Shown here piece by piece: positions 23,786 through 31,424 of a stretch of 43,203 bases of DNA (positions are counted from its first letter, which is position 1; each line of letters opens with the position of its first letter). The stretch comes from an uncultured beta proteobacterium (GTDB lineage Bacteria; Pseudomonadota; Gammaproteobacteria; Burkholderiales; Rhodocyclaceae). A model generated the notes under the pieces. It worked only from the letters and a program-made list of their open reading frames with translations, had not been told where the DNA came from and ran no database searches. Location: contig CAIVQO010000065.1 of NCBI GenBank assembly GCA_903908065.1, positions 1 through 43,203 on the forward strand, written 5' to 3'. Made by a program: the position numbers and the translations under genes.

Positions 23786-25122
23786 TGCGACCGCGCTGGC
23801 TGCTGGCGCCGGTGCTGCTGGCCCTGGCCGGCATCGCGATCGGCATGGTCTGGGTGGACTGGAGCAAGGGCGGCGAAGGCAGCGGCCTTTACTCGCGTGA
23901 ATGGAAACCTGATCCCGTCCAGGGATACTGGGACCCGGAGCGCTTCTATCGGCCCGTGCAAAGCGTGGAAGGCAAGTTTCCGGCCGCCGAGTGCATCGCC
24001 TGCCACCAGGCGCTGACCCCGGGTATCGTCGCCGATTGGCGCGAAAGCCGCCACAGCAAACCTGCAGCGAGCGCACCGGTGACCTGCCCCGACTGCCACG
24101 GCGACGACCATCGCGCCTTGCGCATGCCCACGCCCAAGGTCTGCGCCAATTGCCACGGCGCACAGCACGACGCGATGCAGGCCGAGAAGCGCTACGGCTT
24201 CCCCAGCCATGCACTGGCCATGGAGCGCGCCGTCGACAGCAAGCATTTCGCCGACAAGCCGAAAGCCGAGACCACCGCCTGCGTGCAATGCCACTCGGTG
24301 GCCACCAAGTGCGATTCTTGCCACACGCGCCACCGCTTCGACGCCGCCGAGGCGCGCCGCGCCGAGTCCTGCACCACCTGCCATTCCGGGCCGCCACATC
24401 CCGACGACGAGGCCTTCTATGCCTCGGCCCACGGCAGGAAATACCTCGCCGAGGCCGCCACCATCGACTGGACCAAGCCCCTGGTCAAGGGCAACTACGC
24501 GGTGCCGACCTGCGCCTACTGCCACATGCGCAACGGCCAGCACATCGTGGCGGACAAGTCGATCTGGGGCTTCGGCCTGCGCCAGGTGAACCCGCAGACG
24601 GCGGAGAACAAGATCAAGCGCGAGCGCTGGCTCGAGGTCTGCCGCGACTGCCACGACGAGGAGATGGCGCGCGAGGCGCTGGTCGGGCTCGACCGCGAAC
24701 GCGAACGCGCCTGGCAGGGACTCAATCGTACCGAACGCCTGCTGCGCGGCTTGCGCAGCGAGAAGGCTTTCTACCCGGCAGCCGGCGAACGCCCGTCCTA
24801 TCCGACCGACTGGATGGAGCCCTGGTGGCCCAAGGAACGCATCGGTTTCTTCGAGGGCCAGGCCTCGGGCTTCTACAACGTTTCGCCGATCGAGCGCGAC
24901 TATTTCGAGATGTGGTACTACGCCAACCTTGGCGCCTACAAGGCCGCCGGCCACGGCGCGCCAAAGCTGGCCGAGGAAGGCCACGAAAAACTGCAGCGCG
25001 CCGAGGCGGCAATCGGGACGCAGGCGGCCGAGCTGCGCGCCCGCGCCGGCAACGCACGCCCCGACCCGCGCCCGTTGTGGCTCGACGGCGAATACACGGC
25101 CTACAACCGGGATCACAACTGA
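23785..25122 (+). CDS. Octahaem cytochrome c, hydroxylamine oxidoreductase-like family
   Basis: A 445-residue periplasmic cytochrome, N-terminal helix 5-25 as signal or anchor, with eight CxxCH haem sites at C70, C101, C120, C166, C176, C196, C243 and C286. The order and the block KCDSCHTRHRFDAAEARRAESCTTCHSG match Nitrosomonas HAO as recalled (KCDNCHTRHEFSAAESRK). The catalytic Asp-His pair of HAO, which follows the sixth CxxCH, is P204-H205 here, and the Tyr that cross-links to the active-site haem has no counterpart in GHGAPKLAEEGHEK. This points to a reductive enzyme, perhaps on nitrite, hydroxylamine or nitric oxide, rather than an oxidase. It is shorter than HAO (about 546). No CX15CH motif of sulfite reductase MccA is present. 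Neighbours supply NAD(P)H-derived electrons. Confidence 0.88.
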   Translation: MRPRWLLAPVLLALAGIAIGMVWVDWSKGGEGSGLYSREWKPDPVQGYWDPERFYRPVQSVEGKFPAAECIACHQALTPGIVADWRESRHSKPAASAPVTCPDCHGDDHRALRMPTPKVCANCHGAQHDAMQAEKRYGFPSHALAMERAVDSKHFADKPKAETTACVQCHSVATKCDSCHTRHRFDAAEARRAESCTTCHSGPPHPDDEAFYASAHGRKYLAEAATIDWTKPLVKGNYAVPTCAYCHMRNGQHIVADKSIWGFGLRQVNPQTAENKIKRERWLEVCRDCHDEEMAREALVGLDRERERAWQGLNRTERLLRGLRSEKAFYPAAGERPSYPTDWMEPWWPKERIGFFEGQASGFYNVSPIERDYFEMWYYANLGAYKAAGHGAPKLAEEGHEKLQRAEAAIGTQAAELRARAGNARPDPRPLWLDGEYTAYNRDHN

Positions 25123-25715
25123 TGCGCGCGCTCGTGCTCTGCATGATCTGGCTCGCGGCACTGCCGACGCAGGCAAAAACCTGCGTCGAATGCCATGGCG
25201 ACAGCGCGAAAAAGAGCTGGGCGCTGTCCAAGCACGGCGTCATCGCCACGCTGGAAGCCGGACGCGAGCGTCGCCGCGCCCCCGATTGCGCCGGCTGCCA
25301 TCTTGCCGAGGCGGCGGCCCCGACGCCGCCGCACTACGGCAGCAAAGCGACCCGCGAGCAGGCCCGGGCGAGCGCCTGGGACAGCTGCCGCAGCTGCCAT
25401 TCGCCGCGCTACACGACGGAGCAGAACGCCGCCGCGCAGCGCGGGCTGGACATCGCCCTGATGAAGCGGCGCGAGGCCGCCGCCCTGCTGGAGGTGGCTC
25501 GCAAGGAATCCGGCGGCCCCGAAATTGCACGCATCGAGGCCCTCTACGCCGCACTGGAGGGCAATTTGCGCGACCTGCGACTGGGGCTGGCCCACCAGTC
25601 GCCCGACTACCAGTGGTGGCTGGGCCAGGCCGCCCTCGACGGCAGCCTGCTGCGGATCAAGGGCGCGCTAGGCGAGGCGCGGCGCACGCGCGCCATCGCG
25701 GCGGCAGGGAAGTGA
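25122..25715 (+). CDS. Trihaem cytochrome c
   Basis: A 197-residue exported cytochrome, signal peptide about 1-18 (WLAALPTQAK), with three CxxCH sites: CVECH near residue 21, CAGCH near 57 and CRSCH near 92. The second half (about 100-197) is haem-free and helical, rich in Ala, Arg and Glu (ALMKRREAAALLEVARKES), with HQSPDYQWWLGQAALDG. I do not know a named family. It starts on the last base of the octahaem gene and ends the chain, so it is likely the electron donor to, or a subunit of, the octahaem protein. A short hairpin follows the stop. Confidence 0.85.
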   Translation: MRALVLCMIWLAALPTQAKTCVECHGDSAKKSWALSKHGVIATLEAGRERRRAPDCAGCHLAEAAAPTPPHYGSKATREQARASAWDSCRSCHSPRYTTEQNAAAQRGLDIALMKRREAAALLEVARKESGGPEIARIEALYAALEGNLRDLRLGLAHQSPDYQWWLGQAALDGSLLRIKGALGEARRTRAIAAAGK

Positions 25716-25722
25716 AAGTTAT

Positions 25723-25743
25723 GTCTCCGGAAAAACCGGGGAC
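25723..25743. terminator. Possible weak terminator hairpin between convergent genes
   Basis: GTCTCCGG and CCGGGGAC can pair over 8 bp (one G-U) around an AAAAA loop, 8 bases after the trihaem cytochrome stop and before the DUF4126 stop. There is no T-run on either side, so its strength as a terminator is doubtful. Confidence 0.35.
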
Positions 25744-25786
25744 GGTATCCTTTGCGGACGGCGCCGGCAACACGCCGATCCAGGTG

Positions 25787-26416
25787 TCAGGAATGCCCGC
25801 GCGCGGTCGGCCGCGGCAGCGCGAAGCTGCTCACCAGCCCGGCGATGCCGCGCCACAGCCGCGGCAGCAGCCACAGCATCAGCGCCACCAGCAGTGCCAG
25901 CAGGCCGAGCATGATCCAGGGATGGGCGAACATCAACCACAGTCCGGTGACCACGGCCAGGTCCTCGCCCGTGGACGCGGCGATGTTGCTGAAGGGCTCG
26001 GGCGAAGTATTGATCATCGCCCGCGCGCCGGCCTTGGTGAAGTGCGTCCCTGCCGCCAGCGTGCCGCCGAGGATGGCCATCGCCGTCTGCCATTCGATGC
26101 CCTGGCCGCCGAACACCATCGCCGCCAGCGCGGCGCCCGCCGGAATGCGTATGAAGGTATGCACCGTATCCCAGGCCGAATCCAGCCAGAGGATCTTGTC
26201 GGCGAAGAATTCGACGAACAACATCAGGCCGGCAGCGCCGAACACCAGTGGGTGCTCGAGCAGGCGCAAACCCGGCGGCAGCTCGACGAGGTCGACATAG
26301 CCCGCAAAGCCGACGACGAAGATCACGGTGTACAGGCGCAGGCCGGCGGCCCAGCCGAGGCCGGCCGCCAAAGCCAGCAGGCCGGCGAAATCGAGGGGCA
26401 GGTGGGTCATGTCCAT
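25787..26416 (-). CDS. DUF4126 family membrane protein
   Basis: A 209-residue integral membrane protein with five or six helices. It has the features of DUF4126: an N-terminal GLGWAAGLRLYTVIFVVGFAGY, central DSAWDTVHTFIRIPAGAALA and a Gly/Ala-rich loop AGTHFTKAGARAMINTSPEPFSNI. Function is unknown. The ATG at 26416 follows CGGAGC at good spacing and is preferred over an in-frame start 14 codons upstream, which would add a basic, unlikely N-terminus. It converges on the trihaem cytochrome and is divergent from the radical SAM gene, with a 173-base gap that shows no clear regulatory element. Confidence 0.83.
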   Translation of the reverse strand: MDMTHLPLDFAGLLALAAGLGWAAGLRLYTVIFVVGFAGYVDLVELPPGLRLLEHPLVFGAAGLMLFVEFFADKILWLDSAWDTVHTFIRIPAGAALAAMVFGGQGIEWQTAMAILGGTLAAGTHFTKAGARAMINTSPEPFSNIAASTGEDLAVVTGLWLMFAHPWIMLGLLALLVALMLWLLPRLWRGIAGLVSSFALPRPTARGHS

Positions 26417-26589
26417 GGGGTTTGCTCCGCCTCGGGGGAAAATCCGCTTCAATGCCACTATAACGGCTGCCGGCAGGGGTTCTCAAGCACACTACAGTCG
26501 CCCGGCGCAGTCGGGAAGTTTTTTCGCCACAGAAATGTAAGCTTGCGCCCGCCCAAGCGACCAAGCCTGAGTTGCCCACGGAGAACACC

Positions 26590-27585
26590 ATGCACGCCAC
26601 CCTGCCCCTGCTGACCGAAACCGATTTTCCCGCCCTGCGCCGGCGCGGCGTCGAAACCCTGCAACTCAACCTGGGCTATCGCTGCAACCAGAGCTGCCAG
26701 CATTGCCACGTCAATGCCGGCCCCAAGCGCACCGAGGAAATGAGCGCCGAGACTGTTGCTGCCGTGCTTGATTTCGTCGCCGCCAGTCCTTCCGTGACCT
26801 GCCTGGACCTGACGGGCGGGGCCCCGGAACTGAACCCCCATTTCCGCTCCCTGGTGCTTGCGGCGCGGGCACGCGGCCTGCGAGTGATCGACCGCTGCAA
26901 CCTCACCATCCTCGAAGAGCCCGGCCAGGAAGACCTCGCCGAGTTCCTCGCCGCGCACCGGGTCGAAATCGTCGCCTCGCTGCCATGCTACCTGGAAGAA
27001 AACGTCGACCGCCAACGCGGAAGCGGTGTCTTTGCCGCCAGCCTGCGCGCACTGCAGCGCCTGAATCGGCTGGGCTATGGCCAGCCGCATTCCGGTCTGC
27101 CGCTGAACCTGGTCTATAACCCGCAGGGACCCAGCCTGCCACCACCGCAAGCGCAGCTGGAAATCGACTACAAACGCCATCTCGGCGAAAATTACGGCAT
27201 CGTCTTCAGCCAGTTATTCAGCCTCGCCAACATGCCGATCCAGCGCTTCGGCAGCATGCTGATTTCCAAGGGGCAGTTCAACGCCTACCTGCAGACGCTG
27301 CGGAGCGCCCACCAGGCCGGCAACCTCGATGGCGTGATGTGCCGCAGCCTGCTCAGCGTGGACTGGCAAGGATGGCTCTACGACTGCGATTTCAACCAGC
27401 AGCTTGGCCTCGCCATCGCCGATGGCAATCGCCGCCAGCACATCAGCGAGGCGACGGCGGCAACCCTGGAGCAGCGCCCGATCCTGGTCGCCGAACATTG
27501 CTACGGCTGTACCGCGGGTCAGGGTTCGAGTTGCGGCGGCGCGCTGGGGGCAGAGACCGCCGCCGCGCCCAGCTGCGGCACCTGA
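26590..27585 (+). CDS. arsS: Radical SAM protein, ArsS-like (arsenosugar biosynthesis family)
   Basis: A 331-residue radical SAM enzyme. The SAM-cluster motif is CNQSCQHC (Cx3Cx2C) near residue 34, followed by DLTGGAPELNPHF and DRCNLTILEEPG. The C-terminal third carries NLVYNPQG, SLANMPIQRFG, CRSLLSVDWQGWLYDCDFN and a Cys cluster HCYGCTAGQGSSCGG, the layout of the DUF3641/ArsS family that adds an adenosyl group to dimethylarsinous acid in arsenosugar synthesis. No arsM or other arsenic gene is adjacent, so the assignment rests on family resemblance. The ATG at 26590 follows GGAGA. Confidence 0.83.
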   Translation: MHATLPLLTETDFPALRRRGVETLQLNLGYRCNQSCQHCHVNAGPKRTEEMSAETVAAVLDFVAASPSVTCLDLTGGAPELNPHFRSLVLAARARGLRVIDRCNLTILEEPGQEDLAEFLAAHRVEIVASLPCYLEENVDRQRGSGVFAASLRALQRLNRLGYGQPHSGLPLNLVYNPQGPSLPPPQAQLEIDYKRHLGENYGIVFSQLFSLANMPIQRFGSMLISKGQFNAYLQTLRSAHQAGNLDGVMCRSLLSVDWQGWLYDCDFNQQLGLAIADGNRRQHISEATAATLEQRPILVAEHCYGCTAGQGSSCGGALGAETAAAPSCGT

Positions 27586-27633
27586 GGAGCCCCGGAACTT
27601 TCCCCGCCGCCCGATCCGAAGGCCTCCGGCGCG

Positions 27634-28371
27634 TCAGCGGCCGGCGGCCTTTTGCGCTGCCGCCGAGCCCAGTGAATTCATCACGTCGCGGGCGGCGCGG
27701 GTATCGGCGTCCTTCAATGCGTCCTGCCGCCGTTTCTCTTCGCGCGCCAGCTCCTGCTGATAAAGCCTATCGCGCTCGTCGCGGAAGCGCTCTTCGCGGG
27801 CACGCGATTCCTCGACCATGCGTTCGCGGAACTCGGCATCCTGTTTCTGTTCCGCGGCCGCGGTTTCGGCCGCACGGCGCATCAGCTCGGAGGTCTTGGG
27901 AATCGCCTCTGCCCGTCGCCGTGCCTCCTCGGCACGTGCTTCCGCCTCGACGCGCCGGACCTCTCGCTCGGCGCTTTCCTTCATCGCATTCAGCCCCAGC
28001 CAGGCGCCACCCAGCACCAGCAGGCCGAAGATGCCCATGGTCACCGGTAGCACCCAGGGTGAGCGCGTCGGTGGCGCGACCGGTTCGAGGACAGGCAAGG
28101 GCGGTGGCCTGCGCAACTGGTCGAGCAGCTGGCGATCGAAGGCCTCGCGCGACTCCGGCCGCCCCAGGATTTCAATCGCATAACGCGCCTCGGCATCCGG
28201 CTGTGCGCCACCGGCGGTAAGCCCGGCGACGGCGCCGGCAATCGCCTCGTCTGTGCAATCGGCGGCCAGGCCAAGCACGTTGTACAGCGAACTGCGTCGG
28301 TGAAAGGCAAGCTGACGCCGCAGTTCGGTGCGCAGGGAATGGATATCCGAAGCTGAATTGGCAGTGTTCAT
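27634..28371 (-). CDS. Membrane coiled-coil protein with degenerate J-domain-like N-terminus
   Basis: A 245-residue protein with no close named family known to me. Residues about 25-85 resemble a DnaJ domain (SLYNVLGLAADCTDEAIAGA, then RYAIEILGRPESREAFDRQLL), but the HPD tripeptide needed to stimulate Hsp70 is missing. A proline-rich linker (RRPPPLPVLEPVAPPT) leads to a single helix near 100-120 (VLPVTMGIFGLLVLGGAWLGL), then a long charged coiled coil to the end (EREVRRVEAEARAEEARRRAEA). The ATG at 28371 follows a strong GGAGG. It is convergent with ArsS and upstream (5') of nothing related; the diguanylate cyclase operon ends 75 bases before it. Confidence 0.75.
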   Translation of the reverse strand: MNTANSASDIHSLRTELRRQLAFHRRSSLYNVLGLAADCTDEAIAGAVAGLTAGGAQPDAEARYAIEILGRPESREAFDRQLLDQLRRPPPLPVLEPVAPPTRSPWVLPVTMGIFGLLVLGGAWLGLNAMKESAEREVRRVEAEARAEEARRRAEAIPKTSELMRRAAETAAAEQKQDAEFRERMVEESRAREERFRDERDRLYQQELAREEKRRQDALKDADTRAARDVMNSLGSAAAQKAAGR

Positions 28372-28446
28372 GTCCGACCTCCTTCGAGCGGTCGCCACAG
28401 ATGACGCATCATCCTAACTGAATATCGCGGAGTAGCCCAGTGGCCA

Positions 28447-30303
28447 TCAATAGGCGCCGTTTTCATCCCACATTTCAGGCAGAAAACGCACCACGCGATT
28501 TCGTCCGCCCGCCTTGGCTTTGTAGAGCGCGACGTCGGCAAACTTCACCACCTGCCAGAAGGTGTCGGCATCGTTCGGAAATTCGGAGACGCCGATCGAT
28601 ATGGTTTTCTGCAGGATCCCGGTGGGCAGCGGAATCTTGGTCGCCTCGACTTCGGCACGGATCTTTTCGGCGACCTTCAGCGCCGGCTCGATTCCCGTAT
28701 CGACCAGCACGACGAGGAACTCTTCGCCGCCGTAGCGCACGGCAAAGTCCGAGCCGCGCACGCTGCGCGCCAGCAGGTCGGCCAGGGTCTTGATCACCTT
28801 GTCGCCGGCTTCGTGGCCGTGGGTATCGTTGACCTGCTTGAAGAAATCGAGATCCAGCATCAACACCGCGAACGACGCCTTGCGTCGCTGGCTGCTGGAC
28901 ACCAGCGCACCGACGTAGTCCTCGAGAAAACGCCGGTTGTAGAGGCCCGTCATCGGGTCGCGCAGGGAATTTTCCCGCAGGTGCTCCATCAGGCGCTTGG
29001 CTTCCAGCACCGGCCCGGCCTCGCGCAGATAAACATTGACGAACGGCACCAGGCGGCTGGCGAAGTCCCCCTGATCGCGCCCGGTGATGATCTGCACCAC
29101 CGCGCCGGCGGTACCGGACTGGTTGATCGGCAGGCAGACATGCGTGTCGCCTTCGGCGCCGGGGCGGAACATGGTGCACAAGCCGGGGAAGGCGACCGCG
29201 TTGACCTCCTTGCCGGTGCGCCGCGCGCGGCAGAAATTGGCGTCGGCCATCACCTGGGGATCGCAATAACGGCAGTTCACCCCGGCCTCACCGTCGATCG
29301 ACATCGCCGTCATGCGATTTTTGCTGGACGCCACCTCGTAGATCGAAAACCGCTGGACACGATATTTGCGACCCAGCATGTCGGCCAGGCGCTGATAGAT
29401 TTCGGCCTTGGTCTGGTCCTCTTCGATCGCCTGTTTGAATTGGGATGCCTCGACCAGGGTTTCGACCAGCTCCGTGGTGTGCACCAGCTGATTGCCGCCT
29501 TCCTTGACCTGGAAGTTCATCAGCTCGCCCACCCGGTCGCGGATGGTACTGACCTCGCGCTGCAGGAATTCGAGCAGGCGATTGATGTTCGACGCAATGT
29601 CACCCACTTCGTCGGAGCTGCGCTGCCGCACTCGACCGCCGAAGTCGCCCTCGACCGCCTGCGAAGTGACTTCCTGCACCGCCTTGGCGGTTTCCGAGAG
29701 CGGGCCCATCATCCGCCGCAACAACGCCAAAGCCACCAGCGCGGCGACCAGTACCGCCAGGCTGACCAGCCCGACGCCAATCATTCCCTGATGGCGTACC
29801 TCGGTAAAGGGAATATCGACCTGAATCGCCCCCAGCACCGTGCCGGCGCGCACGGTGTGGCATTGCAGACAATTGGGTACGCCCTGGTCCGAGGCAATGT
29901 AGGGAATCACCGCATGGAAGATCAACTCGCCATTGATCTCGACCAGTTCGAAGATTTCGCGACCGCTGGACAGGACTTCCTTGACGTCATGGTGCACGGC
30001 GTCTTCGTTGGCAAAGCCCGGACCGAACTGCGCCACCACCGCTGGCCCGCGCGCGACGCGAACCTCGTTGACTCCCGGGATGCCCGACATGCGGGTAAGG
30101 AATTGCTGGCGTTTCTTGATGGTGCCGTTGATCATGCTCTCGGTGAGGCCGACCTTGACCGTTTCCGCCACGGAGCGGGCATGGCGTTCGGCCGTGTAAA
30201 TCGAGAACTGGCGCAGGCTCAGCGCCGAAAGCACGGTCAGCACCGTCACCAGCACCGCCAGGATGATCGCCGAGACCAGCAGAATCTTGTTGAGCAGTTT
30301 CAC
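28447..30303 (-). CDS. Haem-sensing diguanylate cyclase (DUF3365-HAMP-GAF-like-GGDEF)
   Basis: A 618-residue membrane diguanylate cyclase. Helix 7-27, then a periplasmic Tll0287/DUF3365-type domain with one c-type haem site CLQCH (C145, C148, H149), helix about 173-193, HAMP to about 250, a GAF-like region (about 275-430) with four cysteines in CRYCDPQ, NFCRAR and GLCTMF, and a GGDEF domain with active site GGEEF (525-529) and intact inhibitory RGSD five residues before it. Haem redox state or a gas such as NO probably sets cyclic-di-GMP output. The cysteine set in the GAF region could bind metal or sense redox. ATG at 30303 overlaps the CWC gene stop, placing it in the ECF sigma operon. Confidence 0.92.
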   Translation of the reverse strand: MKLLNKILLVSAIILAVLVTVLTVLSALSLRQFSIYTAERHARSVAETVKVGLTESMINGTIKKRQQFLTRMSGIPGVNEVRVARGPAVVAQFGPGFANEDAVHHDVKEVLSSGREIFELVEINGELIFHAVIPYIASDQGVPNCLQCHTVRAGTVLGAIQVDIPFTEVRHQGMIGVGLVSLAVLVAALVALALLRRMMGPLSETAKAVQEVTSQAVEGDFGGRVRQRSSDEVGDIASNINRLLEFLQREVSTIRDRVGELMNFQVKEGGNQLVHTTELVETLVEASQFKQAIEEDQTKAEIYQRLADMLGRKYRVQRFSIYEVASSKNRMTAMSIDGEAGVNCRYCDPQVMADANFCRARRTGKEVNAVAFPGLCTMFRPGAEGDTHVCLPINQSGTAGAVVQIITGRDQGDFASRLVPFVNVYLREAGPVLEAKRLMEHLRENSLRDPMTGLYNRRFLEDYVGALVSSSQRRKASFAVLMLDLDFFKQVNDTHGHEAGDKVIKTLADLLARSVRGSDFAVRYGGEEFLVVLVDTGIEPALKVAEKIRAEVEATKIPLPTGILQKTISIGVSEFPNDADTFWQVVKFADVALYKAKAGGRNRVVRFLPEMWDENGAY

Positions 30304-30515
30304 CGCTGACCCTCCGCGTCACGTCGTTCCGCCCGCACGGCCTCAAGGCAGGACGGGCAGAAGCAGGACGCGGCCGAACCCGCCGGCGGCACCGGCAGCG
30401 GCGCCAGCGCAGGCAGCGTGGCGCACCAGCACTCGCCGTCGCCACCGACCATGCCGCAGCGAAAGCGGGCACCGCAGCGCGGGCATCCGCTGTTGGCCTC
30501 CGTCGATGCGCTCAC
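30300..30515 (-). CDS. Cysteine-rich CWC family protein
   Basis: A 71-residue small protein of the cysteine-rich CWC family, likely a zinc-binding fold of unknown role. Cysteines pair as CPRCGARFRC, then ECWCATLPAL and CFCPSCLEAV. The GTG at 30515 overlaps the stop of the zinc-finger gene upstream (GTGA) and its own stop overlaps the diguanylate cyclase ATG, so it is tightly coupled on both sides. An in-frame start ten codons upstream (30545) would overlap the previous gene by 34 bases and adds only a basic stretch. Confidence 0.8.
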   Translation of the reverse strand: MSASTEANSGCPRCGARFRCGMVGGDGECWCATLPALAPLPVPPAGSAASCFCPSCLEAVRAERRDAEGQR

Positions 30516-30694
30516 AACCCGCCGCCGCTGCCGAGGCGCCGGCATGCCTGGCGCAGGAAAGCCATCTGGGCCCGATAGGATGCGCAGGCCGAACAGATCA
30601 TCACGTGCAGGCGCAAACCGATGCGCTCGACCAGGGTCAGGCGACGGTCCTGTTCCTGCGACATCAGTTCGGTCGCCTGTTTGCAGCTCAGCAT
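30512..30694 (-). CDS. Small zinc-finger anti-sigma-type protein
   Basis: A 60-residue protein beginning MLSCKQATELMSQEQDRRLT with LHVMICSACASYRAQM near residue 35: the H-x3-C-x2-C zinc motif with an upstream Cys (C4), as in zinc-binding anti-sigma (zf-HC2) domains. It is much shorter than usual anti-sigma factors and has no membrane helix, so it would be a soluble redox-type anti-sigma. It starts one base after the ECF sigma stop, the usual arrangement. Zinc or thiol oxidation release of the sigma factor is inferred. Confidence 0.8.
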   Translation of the reverse strand: MLSCKQATELMSQEQDRRLTLVERIGLRLHVMICSACASYRAQMAFLRQACRRLGSGGGL

Positions 30695-30695
30695 T

Positions 30696-31271
30696 TCAGG
30701 CCTCCGCCCCGGCAAACCAACCCTGTTGCAGACAGGCACGCAGGGCCAGACGTGCCCGATGCAGCACCACCCAGCAATTGGACGTGCTGATGCCGGTTTC
30801 CTTACAGATCTCGCCGGTGTCCAGGCCAAGCACTTCGCGCATCATGAACACGCGCGCGGTTCTTTCCGGCAGGTGGTCCAGGCAGGCCTCGAAAACCCGC
30901 CAGAACTGTTGCTGCTCCAGCGAAGCCTCGGGGTCGGCCCAGCGTGCCGGACGCACATCCTTGCGCCAGTGGCCGTCGGCTTCGAACAGGGCTTCGATAG
31001 CCGCCTCTTCTTCAGGGTCGTCAGTCAGGGCGGACAAGGGTGCTTCCCGTCCCTGGCTGCGAATGATGTCGATGATCTTGTTGCGCAGGATGGAAATCAA
31101 CCAGGTCTTGTACGATGACTTCTGTTCAAACTGCTTGCCCCCGGCGAGGGCTGCCAGAAGGGTCTCCTGCACCGCATCCTCGGCGGCGCCCGCATCGCGC
31201 AGCTGCAGGCGCGCAAAACGCAACAGGTCCGGGCGCAAAGCGTTCAGTTCGGAATGACGGTCCGGCTCCAT
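30696..31271 (-). CDS. ECF-type RNA polymerase sigma factor
   Basis: A 191-residue extracytoplasmic-function sigma factor. Region 2 includes LLRFARLQLRDAGAAEDAVQETLLAAL and SSYKTWLISILRNKIIDIIR; region 4 includes HLPERTARVFMMREVLGLDTGEICKETGISTSNCWVVLHRAR. A 60-residue acidic linker separates them. It heads an operon with the zinc-finger protein, CWC protein and haem-sensing diguanylate cyclase and is divergent from exported MsrB-MsrA. The ATG at 31271 is taken; a TTG two codons earlier is also in frame. Neither has a good ribosome site. Confidence 0.92.
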   Translation of the reverse strand: MEPDRHSELNALRPDLLRFARLQLRDAGAAEDAVQETLLAALAGGKQFEQKSSYKTWLISILRNKIIDIIRSQGREAPLSALTDDPEEEAAIEALFEADGHWRKDVRPARWADPEASLEQQQFWRVFEACLDHLPERTARVFMMREVLGLDTGEICKETGISTSNCWVVLHRARLALRACLQQGWFAGAEA

Positions 31272-31293
31272 GAACAAAGTCGCAAATGGGAAT

Positions 31294-31321
31294 GGAACGC
31301 ATTTTGACGCAATCTGACTAA
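31294..31321 (+). promoter_or_regulatory. Candidate ECF promoter for msrB-msrA
   Basis: GGAACG (31294-31299) and GACTAA (31316-31321) are 16 bases apart, a plausible ECF -35/-10 pair upstream of msrB. The same two hexamers recur at 31350-31355 and 31368-31373 with a 12-base spacer. The region 31272-31424 is the divergent control region between the sigma gene and msrB. Assignment to this sigma factor is inferred. Confidence 0.4.
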
Positions 31322-31424
31322 CATGGGAAATTCAAATCGGCTGGCGTAAGGAACGGCCGCCGGGCGCGACTAAATGCGGAGTGCCGTCGCTATCGGCACC
31401 GCCAACCCTGAACAGGAGAAGCAC

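Noticed and set aside
23785-25122. Octahaem protein as tetrathionate reductase or MccA-type sulfite reductase
   Set aside because: There is no CX15CH motif, and the KCDSCHTRHRF block and haem order fit the hydroxylamine oxidoreductase family better.
26417-26589. CCCG-N7-CGGG followed by TTTTTT near 26501-26525 as a terminator
   Set aside because: The stem is only 4 bp and it lies between divergent genes, where a terminator is not expected; a promoter region is more likely.
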